A stretch of DNA of 64,000 nucleotides from Paraburkholderia bannensis (GTDB lineage: Bacteria; Pseudomonadota; Gammaproteobacteria; Burkholderiales; Burkholderiaceae): positions 1 to 64,000 of the forward strand of contig NZ_JACHBW010000025.1 of NCBI RefSeq assembly GCF_014200455.1. The letters are read 5' to 3'. A program made the translations under genes and the position numbers. The notes beneath the pieces were generated by a model that saw nothing but the letters and a program-made list of their open reading frames with translations, searched no databases and was not told the DNA's origin. Of this stretch, positions 21,475 through 33,941 are shown in pieces. Each line of letters starts with the position of its first letter. The stretch's first letter is position 1.

Positions 21475-22433
21475 GTGACATGAGCAGCATCGATCCGAAA
21501 TTCGATCCGAAGCAGTTTGGCAAGGTGGCGGTTCTGCTGGGCGGCGTGTCCGCCGAGCGCGAAGTGTCGCTCAAGTCCGGCTCGCTGGTGCTTCAGGCGC
21601 TGCAGAGCGCGGGCATCGACGCACATGCGTTCGATCCGTCCGAGCGGCCGCTGTCGGCGCTCAAGGACGAGGGATTCGTGCGCGCGTTCAACGCGCTGCA
21701 TGGCGGCTATGGCGAGAACGGCCAGATCCAGGGCGCGCTCGACTTCTACGGCATCCGTTATACGGGTACCGGCGTGCTGGGCTCGGCGCTCGGTCTGGAC
21801 AAGTTCCGCAGCAAGCTGGTGTGGCAGCAACTCGGCATTCCCACGCCGCCGTTCGTCGCGGTGCTGCGCGGCGACGACTACGCTGCAGCCGCGCCTGGCA
21901 TCATCGCCAAGCTCGGTCTGCCGCTCTTTGTCAAGCCCGCGAGCGAAGGTTCGAGCGTGGCGGTCATCAAGGTGAAGACCGAAGCCGAACTCGTGCCGGC
22001 AATTGAAGAAGCCGCAAAGCACGACAAGATCGTGCTGGTGGAAAAGAGCATCGAAGGCGGCGGCGAATACACGGCCTGCGTGGCGGGCGATCTCGACCTG
22101 CCGATCATCAAGATCGTGCCGGCGGGCGAGTTCTACGACTACGACGCCAAGTACATCCTCGACACGACGCAATACCTGATTCCCTGCGGCGTCGCGCCCG
22201 AGAAAGAAGTGGAACTGAAGAAGCTCGCGCGCCGCGCGTTCGACGTGCTCGGCTGCACCGACTGGGGCCGCGCCGATTTCATGATGGACGCAGCGGGCAA
22301 CCCGTATTTCCTCGAAGTGAACACGGCGCCTGGCATGACCGATCACTCGCTGCCGCCGAAGGCCGCGCGCTCGGTGGGCATCGAGTATCGCGACCTGGTG
22401 GTGCGCGTGCTGGCACTGACGCTGAAAGACTGA
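21471..22433 (+). CDS. ddl: D-alanine--D-alanine ligase
   Basis: Ddl makes the D-Ala-D-Ala dipeptide used by MurF, and is the target of D-cycloserine. The 320-residue ATP-grasp enzyme shows [13 protein letters not shown] near the N-terminus, [24 protein letters not shown] for ATP binding, and the C-terminal [12 protein letters not shown] metal/phosphate site. The start is a GTG at 21471 overlapping the murC stop (GTGA). An ATG at 21480 (MSSIDPKF) is an equally possible start and would shorten the protein by three residues. Its place in the dcw cluster corresponds to ddlB of E. coli. Confidence 0.96.
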
Positions 22434-22476
22434 ACTCGCCGTAAAGATCGAACCGACGGATTGAACCAACGCCGAC

Positions 22477-23232
22477 ATGTGGAATAACGTACGCCAGCTC
22501 AACCTCGCCGCCAACGCGCTGCACACGCTGCTCGTGCTCGCGCTGCTCGTGGCCGGCTGCTACTGGCTAGTGCAGCGGCCGAATTTCGCGCTGCGCGAGA
22601 TCCGCATCGAGGGCGACACCGAGCACATCAACGCGCCCACGGTGCGCGCGAGCGTGGTCGGCCGGCTGAAGGGCAACTTCTTCACCGTCGATCTCGATGC
22701 GGCGCGCGCGGCGTTCGAGCAGATGCCGTGGGTGCGCCACGCGAGCGTGCGGCGCGTCTGGCCGAATGCGCTGGCGGTGTCGCTCGAAGAGTACAAGCCG
22801 CTTGGCACCTGGGGCAGCGATCAGCTCGTCAGTACGGACGGCGAACTGTTCACGGCGAACCAGGGCGAACTGGATGAAGATCTGCCCGCCTTCGATGGCC
22901 CGGACGGCACCGCGCCCGAAGTGGTCGCGCGTTATCGCGACTTCGTGAAGTGGTTCGCGCCGCTCGGTCTGGAGCCGGACGAGGTGACGCTCACGCCGCG
23001 CTATGCGTGGACGGTGAAGCTCTCGAACGGCATGCAGGTGGAACTCGGTCGCGAGCGCAACGCTGACACGCTCGCTGAACGCACGCATCGCCTCACTGCC
23101 GCGTGGTCGGCGCTCACGCAACGTTGGGGGAAAGACATCGAATATGCGGATCTGCGCTATCCGAACGGTTTTGCGATTCGGGCGGCGGGCATGCGCTTCA
23201 TTAGCGATACGCCCGGCCCGGGCAAGAAGTAA
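22477..23232 (+). CDS. ftsQ: Cell division protein FtsQ
   Basis: FtsQ is a bitopic divisome scaffold that binds FtsL/FtsB and recruits late division proteins. The 251-residue product has a short cytoplasmic tail, one membrane helix at about 13-33, a POTRA domain starting at FALREIRIEGDTEHI, and a beta domain with the conserved MPWVRHASVRRVWPNAL strand. A 43-bp gap separates it from ddl, and 27 bp from ftsA. Confidence 0.96.
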   Translation: MWNNVRQLNLAANALHTLLVLALLVAGCYWLVQRPNFALREIRIEGDTEHINAPTVRASVVGRLKGNFFTVDLDAARAAFEQMPWVRHASVRRVWPNALAVSLEEYKPLGTWGSDQLVSTDGELFTANQGELDEDLPAFDGPDGTAPEVVARYRDFVKWFAPLGLEPDEVTLTPRYAWTVKLSNGMQVELGRERNADTLAERTHRLTAAWSALTQRWGKDIEYADLRYPNGFAIRAAGMRFISDTPGPGKK

Positions 23233-23259
23233 CAGCACATCACACGCAACGAGCACGAT

Positions 23260-24492
23260 ATGAGTAAAGACTATAAGGATCTGCTGGTCAGCCTCGACAT
23301 CGGGACGTCGAAGGTGGTGGCCGTCGTCGCCGAAATGAAGAGCGATGGCCACTACGAGGTGATCGGCCTCGGCCAGGCCGAATCGAAAGGTCTCAAGAAG
23401 GGCGTGGTGGTGAACATCGAGGCCACGGTGCAGTCTATCCAGCGTGCGCTCGAAGAAGCGGAACTCATGGCCGACTGCAAGATCACTAACGTGTTCACCG
23501 GCATCGCAGGCAGCCATATCCGCAGCTTCAATTCGAGCGGCATGGTCGCCATCAAGGAGAAGGAAGTCACGCAGACCGATGTGGCGCGCGTGATCGAAAC
23601 GGCCAAGGCGATCAACATCCCGACCGATCAACAGGTGCTGCATATCCTCACGCAGGAATTCATCATCGACGGTCAGGAAGATGTGCGCGAGCCGATCGGC
23701 ATGAGCGGCATCCGCCTCGAAGTGAAGGTGCATATCGTTACCGGCGCGGTGAGCGCGGCGCAGAACATCGTGAAGTGCGTGCGCCGCTGCGGCCTCGAAG
23801 TCAACGATCTGATCCTGCAGCCGCTGGCTTCGTCGCTGGCGGTGCTCACCGACGACGAGAAGGAACTCGGCGTGGTGCTGGTGGATGTGGGCGGCGGCAC
23901 GACCGACATCGCGATCTTCAGCGAAGGCGCGATCCGTCACACGGCCGTGATTCCCATCGCCGGCGACCAGGTGACGAGCGACATCGCCATGGCGCTGCGC
24001 ACGCCCACGCCGGACGCGGAAGACATCAAGGTGAGCTACGGCATCGCCAAGCAGGCGCTGGCCGATCCGGACGAAATGATCGAAGTGCCCGGCCTTGGCG
24101 AGCGCGGTCCGCGCACGCTGTCGCGCCAGGCGCTGGCTGCGGTGATCGAGCCGCGCGTGGAAGAGTTGTTCTCGCTCGTGCAGCAGGTGGTGCGCGAGTC
24201 GGGCTATGAGGAATTGCTCAGTTCGGGCGTCGTGCTGACGGGCGGCGCCGCGATGATGCCGGGCATGGTGGAGCTTGGCGAAGACATCTTCCTCAAGCCG
24301 GTGCGCATTGGCGTGCCGGAGTACGCGGGCGGTCTCGCCGATGTCGTGCGCAATCCGCGCTATTCGACAGCGATGGGTCTGCTCGTGGAGGGCCGCGCGC
24401 AGCGTATGCGCGGCCGCAAGGTCGCAGTGCAGTCGGGGTCGATGGGCCAGGTCTTCACACGCATGAAGGACTGGTTCCTCGGCAACTTCTGA
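23260..24492 (+). CDS. ftsA: Cell division protein FtsA
   Basis: FtsA is an actin-like ATPase that tethers FtsZ to the membrane. The 410-residue protein has the phosphate-1 motif SLDIGTSKV near the N-terminus, a 1C domain, the phosphate-2 motif LVDVGGGTTDIAIF, and the adenosine motif LTGGAAMMPGM. Its C-terminal amphipathic helix (VFTRMKDWFLGNF) is the membrane-targeting sequence. The gap to ftsZ is 156 bp and may hold an ftsZ promoter, although none is clear. Confidence 0.97.
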   Translation: MSKDYKDLLVSLDIGTSKVVAVVAEMKSDGHYEVIGLGQAESKGLKKGVVVNIEATVQSIQRALEEAELMADCKITNVFTGIAGSHIRSFNSSGMVAIKEKEVTQTDVARVIETAKAINIPTDQQVLHILTQEFIIDGQEDVREPIGMSGIRLEVKVHIVTGAVSAAQNIVKCVRRCGLEVNDLILQPLASSLAVLTDDEKELGVVLVDVGGGTTDIAIFSEGAIRHTAVIPIAGDQVTSDIAMALRTPTPDAEDIKVSYGIAKQALADPDEMIEVPGLGERGPRTLSRQALAAVIEPRVEELFSLVQQVVRESGYEELLSSGVVLTGGAAMMPGMVELGEDIFLKPVRIGVPEYAGGLADVVRNPRYSTAMGLLVEGRAQRMRGRKVAVQSGSMGQVFTRMKDWFLGNF

Positions 24493-24648
24493 CGGGATCA
24501 AAACGCGTTATCGAAAGATCGACGCGCGAAGGAAAAACGCAGGGACCGAAGAAGCGCTGGTGACGGCGGCTGGCGCGCAGGAAAGGGTTGCCCGACTCAT
24601 TCCTGAATAACGCCGAGGAGCGGAAATCTTTTTCTTGACGGAGGCAAC

Positions 24649-25845
24649 ATGGAATTCCAGATGCTGGAAACGGAAACCAACGGCACCATCATCAAGGTGG
24701 TGGGCGTAGGTGGCGCTGGCGGCAATGCCGTGCAGCACATGATCAATCGTGGCGTGCAGGGCGTCGACTTCATCGTGATGAACACGGATGCGCAGGCGCT
24801 GTCGCGTTCGCGCGCACCGGCCGTGATCCAGCTCGGCAACACGGGTCTGGGCGCAGGCGCCAAGCCCGAAATGGGCCGCGCGGCTGCTGAAGAGGCACGC
24901 GAGCGCATCGCCGACTCGCTGCGCGGCGCGCACATGGTGTTCATCACCGCCGGCATGGGCGGCGGCACGGGTACGGGCGCAGCGCCCGTGGTCGCGCAGA
25001 TCGCCAAGGAAATGGGCATTCTCACCGTTGGCGTGGTGAGCAAGCCGTTTGAATTCGAAGGTGGCAAGCGCATGCGCGTGGCGGAAGCCGGCTCGCAGCA
25101 ACTGGAGGATCACGTCGACTCGCTGATCGTCGTCCTGAACGACAAGCTGTTCGACGTGATGGGCGATGACGCCGAGATGGACAAGTGCTTCCAGTGCGCG
25201 GACGACGTTCTGAACAACGCAGTCGCAGGCATCGCCGAAATCATCAACGTCGATGGCCTCGTGAACGTCGACTTCGAAGACGTGAAGACGGTGATGGGCG
25301 AGCAGGGCAAGGCGATGATGGGCACGGCGACGGTTGCCGGCGTCGATCGCGCACGTCTGGCAGCCGAGCAGGCGGTTGCGAGCCCGCTGCTCGAAGGCGT
25401 CGATCTGTCGGGCGCGCGCGGCGTGCTGGTCAACATCACGTCGAGCCGTTCGCTGCGTCTGTCGGAAACGCGTGAAGTCATGAACACCATCAAGAGCTAC
25501 GCTGCGGAAGACGCCACGGTGATCTTCGGTGCCGTGTACGACGACGCGATGGGCGACGCTCTGCGCGTGACGGTGGTGGCAACGGGCCTGGGCCGCGCGG
25601 CAGCAACGCGCCAACAGGCTGCGCCGATGACGCTGCTGCGCACGGGTACGGACAACCACCCGGTTGCCGCTGCCCAGCACTCCTACGCACCGCAGCACGC
25701 ACAGGCCGCTGACTATGGCGCGCTCGACACGCCGGCCGTGTGGCGCACGTCGCGCGACACCGCGGCCTCGCATGTGCAGGCGCTGCAGGAAAAGGGCGTC
25801 GATACGTACGACATCCCGGCGTTCCTGCGCAAGCAGGCCGACTAA
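24649..25845 (+). CDS. ftsZ: Cell division protein FtsZ
   Basis: FtsZ is the tubulin-like GTPase that forms the division ring. The 398-residue product has the N-terminal GVGGAGGNAVQHM motif, the tubulin signature GGGTGTGAAP at about 105-114, and the T7 loop region NVDFEDVKTVM that completes GTP hydrolysis between subunits. A linker rich in Ala/His/Gln (about 325-380) leads to the conserved C-terminal peptide DTYDIPAFLRKQAD that binds FtsA, and ZapD (encoded at 34713-35468). GGAGG lies seven bases before the ATG. It is the last gene of the dcw run. Confidence 0.98.
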   Translation: MEFQMLETETNGTIIKVVGVGGAGGNAVQHMINRGVQGVDFIVMNTDAQALSRSRAPAVIQLGNTGLGAGAKPEMGRAAAEEARERIADSLRGAHMVFITAGMGGGTGTGAAPVVAQIAKEMGILTVGVVSKPFEFEGGKRMRVAEAGSQQLEDHVDSLIVVLNDKLFDVMGDDAEMDKCFQCADDVLNNAVAGIAEIINVDGLVNVDFEDVKTVMGEQGKAMMGTATVAGVDRARLAAEQAVASPLLEGVDLSGARGVLVNITSSRSLRLSETREVMNTIKSYAAEDATVIFGAVYDDAMGDALRVTVVATGLGRAAATRQQAAPMTLLRTGTDNHPVAAAQHSYAPQHAQAADYGALDTPAVWRTSRDTAASHVQALQEKGVDTYDIPAFLRKQAD

Positions 25846-26111
25846 AGGTCTGCGCGACGAGCGAGTTCTGACTGCGGCGCCGGGCACAGCGGTTTCGTGC
25901 CCGTCCGCGGACGGACGGTTCGGCATGATGTCGCGATGATTGCTAACGAGACCCGCAAGGCCGCATCCGCGAGGATGCCGGGCTTTGGATGCGTGCCCGC
26001 TGTGTTTGATGCGCGGCACGGCGTATGCGCGCATTTGCCGTCAGGGTTTCACTGCAATCGAAGCGCCGCATGGCGAACGCACGCTTTGCGCATCGATGTG
26101 AAGGACGAGTG
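25846..26111. other. Spacer between ftsZ and the peroxiredoxin gene
   Basis: This 266-bp spacer contains GTCCGCGGAC (about 25910), which is a short palindrome, and no clear T-run terminator. An upstream in-frame start for the peroxiredoxin (26025) exists but lacks family similarity. I see no further gene. Confidence 0.4.
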
Positions 26112-26621
26112 ATGATCAAACAGGGTGATACGCTGCCCGACGCCACGCTCTTCGAATTTGTCGAAGACGAGCGCGCGGGCTGCACGCTGGGGCCGAACAG
26201 CTTCAGCGTGCGCGAGCAAACGGCGGGCAAGCGCGTGGTGATCTTCGGATTGCCGGGCGCGTTCACGCCAACGTGCTCCGCGAAACACGTCCCGGGTTAT
26301 GTCGAGCAGTACGAAGCGTTCCGCGCGGCGGGGATCGACGAAATCTGGTGCGTGTCCGTCAACGATGCGTTCGTGATGGGCGCGTGGGGGCGAGATCAGC
26401 GGACCTCGGGCAAGGTACGCATGATGGCCGACGGCAGTGCGGCGTTCACCCGTGCACTCGGTCTGGAACAGGATTTGTCGGCGCGTGGCATGGGCATCCG
26501 GTCCCAGCGCTACGCCATGGTGATCGACGGCGGCGTGGTCAAGACGCTGAACGTCGAGGCACCCGGCAAATTCGAAGTCAGCGATGCCGCGAGCGTGCTC
26601 GCCACGTTGAGTCCGGCATGA
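26112..26621 (+). CDS. Peroxiredoxin, Prx5-like (AhpC/TSA superfamily)
   Basis: This 169-residue thioredoxin-fold protein reduces hydroperoxides through a peroxidatic cysteine. The signature PGAFTPTCS places that cysteine at about residue 55, and the conserved Arg of the Prx5 group is in GIRSQRYAMV. Length and the GIDEIWCVSVNDAFVM segment fit the Prx5 subfamily. The start at 26112 has AAGGACGAG upstream. It is cytoplasmic, with no signal peptide. It lies between ftsZ and lpxC, genes that are often adjacent in other proteobacteria. Confidence 0.92.
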   Translation: MIKQGDTLPDATLFEFVEDERAGCTLGPNSFSVREQTAGKRVVIFGLPGAFTPTCSAKHVPGYVEQYEAFRAAGIDEIWCVSVNDAFVMGAWGRDQRTSGKVRMMADGSAAFTRALGLEQDLSARGMGIRSQRYAMVIDGGVVKTLNVEAPGKFEVSDAASVLATLSPA

Positions 26622-26699
26622 GCACTCGTGCCGCGCTTGCGTTGCCGCAATGCAACGGGCCGGCAGGATAAATGTGACGGGCTATTACGTCCAGCCGTG

Positions 26700-26742
26700 C
26701 GGGCCGATGGCCGGGAACGCCTCCGTTCCGGCCATCGGCCCG
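26700..26742. terminator. Long hairpin between peroxiredoxin gene and lpxC
   Basis: A 19-bp stem with a single bulged G (26700-26719 with 26724-26742) and a CCTC loop lies 79 bases after the peroxiredoxin stop. There is no T-run. It may terminate by a factor-dependent route, act as a 3'-end stabiliser, or be an interspersed repeat. Confidence 0.55.
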
Positions 26743-26876
26743 TCGTCCATTTCAGCGAGGTAACGTGAGGAAACGATTTGTCACGTCCGGGACGACGACG
26801 CACTTGCGATACTTGGAGTATAATTCGTCCTATGAGTTAAAAAGTCCCGATTGGGATTTTCAATGAGTAGAACACT

Positions 26877-27794
26877 ATGTTGAAGCAGCGAACCATCAAA
26901 TCGATCGTGAAGACGGTTGGCATCGGCCTGCATTCGGGCCGCAAAGTCAATCTGACGCTCCGCCCGGCGGCGCCGGACACGGGCATCGTGTTTTCGCGCG
27001 TGGATTTGCCGACCCCGGTGGACATCCCCGCGTCGGCGATGGCGATTGGCGATACGCGCCTCGCCTCGGTGCTGCAGAAAGACGGTGCGCGCGTCTCGAC
27101 CATCGAACATCTGATGTCGGCATGCGCGGGTCTGGGCATCGACAACCTGTATATCGACGTGACCGCGGAAGAGATCCCGATCATGGACGGCAGCGCATCG
27201 TCGTTCGTGTTCCTGATCCAGTCGGCGGGCATCGAAGAGCAGAACGCAGCGAAGAAGTTCATCAAGGTGAAGAAGACCGTGGAAGTGCGCGATGGCGACA
27301 AATTCGCGCGCCTCGATCCGTTCTTTGGCTTCAAGCTCAAGTTCACCATCGATTTCCGCCATCCGGCTGTCGACAAGACGGGCCAGGCGCTCGAAGTCGA
27401 CTTCGCGAATACCTCGTACGTGCGCGAAATCGCGCGTGCGCGCACCTTCGGCTTCGCGCACGAGGTCGAAATGATGCGCGAGCTGGGTCTGGCGCGCGGC
27501 GGCAGCATGGATAACGCGATCGTGCTGGACGAGTACCGCATCCTGAACAACGACGGCCTGCGTTACGACGACGAGTTCGTGAAGCACAAGATGCTGGACG
27601 CGATCGGCGACCTTTACGTGATCGGTCATCCGCTGCTGGCTTCGTACGATGCATACAAATCGGGTCACGGCCTGAACAACGCGCTGCTGCACGAGTTGCT
27701 TGCGCACGAAGACGCGTATGAAATCGTCACGTTCGACGACACGCAGAAAGCGCCGCGCGGCTTCGCTTATGAGGCACAGACGGCGTTTGCCTGA
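26877..27794 (+). CDS. lpxC: UDP-3-O-acyl-N-acetylglucosamine deacetylase
   Basis: LpxC catalyses the committed step of lipid A synthesis, a zinc-dependent deacetylation. The 305-residue protein has the N-terminal [10 protein letters not shown], the zinc ligand H78 in TIEHLMSA, and the [10 protein letters not shown] motif supplying the other His and Asp ligands. The catalytic base is in LLAHEDAYE. Length is the family norm. A TATAAT hexamer at 26819-26824, about 53 bp before the ATG, may be the -10 of its own promoter, although no good -35 precedes it. A terminator follows. Confidence 0.97.
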   Translation: MLKQRTIKSIVKTVGIGLHSGRKVNLTLRPAAPDTGIVFSRVDLPTPVDIPASAMAIGDTRLASVLQKDGARVSTIEHLMSACAGLGIDNLYIDVTAEEIPIMDGSASSFVFLIQSAGIEEQNAAKKFIKVKKTVEVRDGDKFARLDPFFGFKLKFTIDFRHPAVDKTGQALEVDFANTSYVREIARARTFGFAHEVEMMRELGLARGGSMDNAIVLDEYRILNNDGLRYDDEFVKHKMLDAIGDLYVIGHPLLASYDAYKSGHGLNNALLHELLAHEDAYEIVTFDDTQKAPRGFAYEAQTAFA

Positions 27795-27820
27795 CTCGCA
27801 TAAAAAGCGAAATCCAATGA

Positions 27821-27850
27821 AAAAAGGGTGGCTTATGCCACCCTTTTTGT
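27821..27850. terminator. Bidirectional rho-independent terminator, lpxC/dciA
   Basis: A perfect 12-bp stem (27821-27832 with 27837-27848), TTAT loop, A-run before and T-run after. It lies between two convergent genes and can serve both. Confidence 0.9.
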
Positions 27851-27873
27851 TTTCCGTCAGTTATGCGCCGGTT

Positions 27874-28392
27874 TCAGCGGCGCTTCAGATGTCGCGCCGC
27901 CATCTTCGCGAGCGCCTCCTGTAGCGGCGAAGGCGGCAGACTTTCGCTGAGTGTCGCCAGTGCGGCCGCTCCGGCGGGCGTCATACGCGCCTGTTTGGGT
28001 TGCGGAGGTTCTTTCACGGCCTGCGGCCGCACACGGATACGCACGCTGTTCAACGCCCAGCCGCGCGCCTGCAATTCGGTCACGAGCCGCGGTTCCAGAT
28101 GGCGCAGCCGCGCGGCCAACGCATTGTGCGCGGCGAACAGCGCCAGCGTGCCCTCCTTGATGAAGCCTGGTTCCACGCTCGCGGCCAGATAGTCGGGCAG
28201 CAGTGCGTTGAGATCGCGCTGGATCGCCGCGATCTGCTCGACGCCTGCGCGCAGCGGTGCGAACGCGTCGGTTCGGCTGAGGACTTCGGCGAGCGGCTGG
28301 GGCGCGCGCGGCTTGCCCGGCGCGCGCGAATTGCGCTGCGCACGCGGCGCGGCGGGAGCGCCCGGCCTTGAAAACGGCGAAAAACGGCTCAT
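27874..28392 (-). CDS. dciA: DciA family protein (DUF721), replicative helicase loader
   Basis: This 172-residue protein has the DUF721 fold at about 70-145 (IQRDLNALLPDYLAASVEPGF...), a KH-like domain. DciA loads the DnaB replicative helicase in bacteria lacking DnaC. The N-terminal 40 residues are Arg/Pro/Ala-rich and likely disordered. The start at 28392 is chosen over an in-frame start at 28626 because the upstream residues are low-quality and would run into the secA leader. It is transcribed towards lpxC, with the terminator between them. DciA assignment rests on the DUF721 family call. Confidence 0.82.
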   Translation of the reverse strand: MSRFSPFSRPGAPAAPRAQRNSRAPGKPRAPQPLAEVLSRTDAFAPLRAGVEQIAAIQRDLNALLPDYLAASVEPGFIKEGTLALFAAHNALAARLRHLEPRLVTELQARGWALNSVRIRVRPQAVKEPPQPKQARMTPAGAAALATLSESLPPSPLQEALAKMAARHLKRR

Positions 28393-28798
28393 TTGTCGAG
28401 TAGAGGAGCGCGCGCAGGCTGCGCAGCGGTGATGTGGCCGAACTGTGGCGATACTGTCATTGTAGCCTGCGCGTTTTGCCTTCACGCGCCGTGCCGTATC
28501 GTCCGACCCTGATGGTGCTGTCCGAAAAACGGGCCGCGCGCAGGGGCTGCGAGAACGGCTCGCGAAGCGCGTCGGCGCGGGTTTTTTGCGCTGCACCCCG
28601 CACTGCACCCAACGAGGCGTTGACACGGGCGGTGCCCAGGGTGCGTGCTAAAATGCCCGATTCGAATCCACCAATTTGGGCTTAAGCCGCCGAGGTCCTT
28701 CCGATCCGGGCGCGTGGCGCAAAACGTATGCAAACCAGTCTGTTTGCAACACGCCATGCAGCAATCCCGGCTGAAGCCGCGACGCAGACACCGATCCG
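28393..28798. other. dciA-secA divergent intergenic region with putative secA promoter
   Basis: This 406-bp region holds the dciA and secA promoters. An extended -10 element, TGCTAAAAT (28646-28654), lies about 145 bp before secA. A TTGACA at 28620-28625 is 23 bp from it, too far for an ideal -35. No SecM-like arrest peptide is evident. Short open frames here have no recognisable features. Confidence 0.4.
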
Positions 28799-31603
<2,805 letters not shown>

Positions 31604-31690
31604 TGGGGCGCGGCGGTGCAACGGTATCGGCAGATCCTGTCCGCCGCCCGCGCCGCCCGCTTTGTGATGCGCTTGCGCGTTGATTCCGGT

Positions 31691-31721
31691 GGCCCGCTCT
31701 CCATGGCGGGCCTTGCGTTTT
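31691..31721 (+). terminator. Putative terminator after secA
   Basis: A GGCCCGC/GCGGGCC stem (31691-31697 with 31706-31712) is followed by TTGCGTTTT, about 90 bases after secA and before argJ. Confidence 0.65.
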
Positions 31722-31786
31722 GAATCCCAATGCCGGCCAGGCTGACAGACGTCGTGGCCGGCATTGCCTTTTCGACAGGTCGCCAC

Positions 31787-33037
31787 ATGGCTGTCAATTT
31801 CCCCTCGATCGATCCCGCGCAACTTCATCCGGTCGCCGGCGTGACGCTAGGCTGGGCGGAAGCCCACATCCGCAAGCCCAACCGCAAGGACGTGCTGGTG
31901 ATTTCCGTCGAGGAAAGCGCGAGCGTCGCGGGCGTGTTCACGCTCAACCGTTTCTGCGCCGCGCCGGTCACTGTCTGCCGCGAGCATCTCGCGAAGGTGC
32001 GAGATGCTGGCCAAGGCGGCAAGGGTATCCGCGCGCTCGTCATCAACACGGGTAACGCCAACGCGGGCACGGGCGAGCCGGGCATGAAGCACGCGCTTGA
32101 AACCTGCGACGAACTCGCGCGCCTCGCAGGCATCGAGCCCTCGCAAGTGCTGCCGTTCTCGACCGGCGTGATTCTCGAACCGCTGCCGATCGATCGTCTC
32201 AAGGCCGGTCTGCCCGCCGCTCTCGCGAACCGCAAGGAAGCGAACTGGTACGACGCCGCCCAGGCGATCATGACGACGGACACGCTGCCGAAGGCCGTGT
32301 CGCGCCAGATCAACATCGAAGGTCACACCATCACCTTCACCGGCATCAGCAAGGGCGCCGGCATGATCAAGCCGAACATGGCGACCATGCTGGGCTTCCT
32401 CGCGTTCGACGCGAACGTGGCGCAGCCGGTGCTCGACGAGCTGGTCAAGTACGTGGCCGACCGCTCGTTCAACTGCATCACGATCGACGGCGACACCTCG
32501 ACCAACGACTCGTTCATCCTGATCGCCTCGGGCAAGTCCAGCCTGCCCGCGATCACCTCGACGGATTCGCCCGCCTACGTCGCGCTGCGCGACGCCGTCA
32601 CGGAAGTGGCGCAGACGCTCTCGCAGCTGATCGTGCGCGACGGCGAAGGTGCGACCAAGTTCATGACGATCCAGGTGGAAGGCGCCAGGGACGTTGCCGA
32701 AGCCCGCCAGATCGCCTACGCAATCGGCCATTCGCCGCTCGTGAAGACGGCGTTTTACGCATCGGACCCCAATCTTGGCCGTATCCTCGCGGCCATCGGC
32801 TATGCGGGCGTGACGGATCTCGATGTGGGCAAGATCGACCTGTATCTGGACGACGTGCTCGTCGCCAAGGCTGGCGGCCGCAATCCCGAGTACAAGGAAG
32901 AGGACGGCCAGCGCGTGATGAAGAAGAGCGAGATCCTGATCCGTGTGGTGCTTGGCCGCGGCAACGCCGAAGCCACGGTCTGGACCTGCGACCTCTCGCA
33001 CGACTACGTGAGCATCAACGCCGACTATCGTTCTTGA
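31787..33037 (+). CDS. argJ: Bifunctional glutamate N-acetyltransferase/ornithine acetyltransferase
   Basis: ArgJ recycles the acetyl group in arginine synthesis, moving it from N-acetylornithine to glutamate. The 416-residue precursor is an Ntn-type enzyme that cleaves itself before the Thr in the KPNMATML motif to give alpha and beta chains. The oxyanion segment [10 protein letters not shown] and the C-terminal [17 protein letters not shown] are present. The start at 31787 ([10 protein letters not shown]) is family-typical; an upstream in-frame start at 31730 adds unrelated residues. It is followed after 31 bp by a DUF815 gene. Confidence 0.96.
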   Translation: MAVNFPSIDPAQLHPVAGVTLGWAEAHIRKPNRKDVLVISVEESASVAGVFTLNRFCAAPVTVCREHLAKVRDAGQGGKGIRALVINTGNANAGTGEPGMKHALETCDELARLAGIEPSQVLPFSTGVILEPLPIDRLKAGLPAALANRKEANWYDAAQAIMTTDTLPKAVSRQINIEGHTITFTGISKGAGMIKPNMATMLGFLAFDANVAQPVLDELVKYVADRSFNCITIDGDTSTNDSFILIASGKSSLPAITSTDSPAYVALRDAVTEVAQTLSQLIVRDGEGATKFMTIQVEGARDVAEARQIAYAIGHSPLVKTAFYASDPNLGRILAAIGYAGVTDLDVGKIDLYLDDVLVAKAGGRNPEYKEEDGQRVMKKSEILIRVVLGRGNAEATVWTCDLSHDYVSINADYRS

Positions 33038-33068
33038 TCCGGCTACCGAACTTTCTCAGCACCACGCA

Positions 33069-33941
33069 ATGGATAAGCTCGAACAGTTTCTGACCCGCGC
33101 CGAAGCGCTGCTCGGCCGCCTTGAAGCCGTGCTGCCGCCGGCCGCGCCCGATGTCGACTGGAATGCGGCTGTGGCGTTCCGCTGGCGCAAGCGCCAGGGG
33201 CGGGGCTTCCTGCAGCCCGTGCCGTCGATTTCGCTGATCTCGCTCGACGATCTGCAGAATATCGACCGCCAGAAGGACCTCATCGACCGCAACACGCGCC
33301 AGTTCGTGCAGAAGAAGCCTGCGAACAACGTGCTGCTGACGGGCGCGCGCGGCACCGGCAAGTCGTCGCTGATCAAGGCCTGCCTGAATGCCTATGCGCA
33401 GGACGGCCTGCGCCTGATCGAAGTCGACAAGGACGATCTGCACGATCTGGGCGATATCGTCGATCTGATCTCGACGCGCCCGGAGCGCTTCATCGTGTTC
33501 TGCGACGATCTCTCGTTCGAGGACGGCGAATCGGGCTACAAGGCGCTCAAGGTGGCGCTCGACGGCTCGGTGGCCGCGCAGTCGGACAACGTGCTGATCT
33601 ACGCGACCTCGAACCGTCGCCATCTGTTGCCTGAATACATGAGCGACAACGAGTCCTACAAACACATGCCCGACGGTGAGATTCATCCGGGCGAAGTGGT
33701 CGAGGAGAAGATCTCGCTGTCCGAACGCTTCGGTCTGTGGGTGAGCTTCTATCCGTTCAAGCAGGACGACTATCTGACGATCGTCGGACACTGGCTTCGT
33801 CACTTCGAATGCAGCGACGCCGAAGTCGAAGCCGCACGCGGCGACGCGCTGGTCTGGGCGCTGGAGCGTGGTTCGCGTTCGGGCCGGGTGGCGTGGCAGT
33901 TCGCACGCGACTGGTCGGGCAAGAAGGCGCAACAGGTATGA
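33069..33941 (+). CDS. ATP-binding protein, DUF815 family (AAA+)
   Basis: This 290-residue protein is a predicted AAA+ ATPase of unknown function. It shows a Walker A, LLTGARGTGKSSL (about 94-106), a Walker B-like FIVFCDDLSFEDGE, and a sensor-like LIYATSNRRHL. An N-terminal helical segment of about 45 residues precedes the ATPase domain. No membrane segment or signal peptide is seen. It overlaps the mutT start by four bases, so the two are probably translated together. The family has no established biochemical role that I know of. Confidence 0.88.
   Translation: MDKLEQFLTRAEALLGRLEAVLPPAAPDVDWNAAVAFRWRKRQGRGFLQPVPSISLISLDDLQNIDRQKDLIDRNTRQFVQKKPANNVLLTGARGTGKSSLIKACLNAYAQDGLRLIEVDKDDLHDLGDIVDLISTRPERFIVFCDDLSFEDGESGYKALKVALDGSVAAQSDNVLIYATSNRRHLLPEYMSDNESYKHMPDGEIHPGEVVEEKISLSERFGLWVSFYPFKQDDYLTIVGHWLRHFECSDAEVEAARGDALVWALERGSRSGRVAWQFARDWSGKKAQQV

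Noticed and set aside
28620-28654. TTGACA plus TAAAAT as a classical secA promoter
   Set aside because: The spacing is 23 bp, outside the normal 15-19 bp range, so only the extended -10 is retained.
28482-28757. 91-codon minus-strand frame in the dciA-secA gap
   Set aside because: It has no family features and would overlap the likely secA promoter region.
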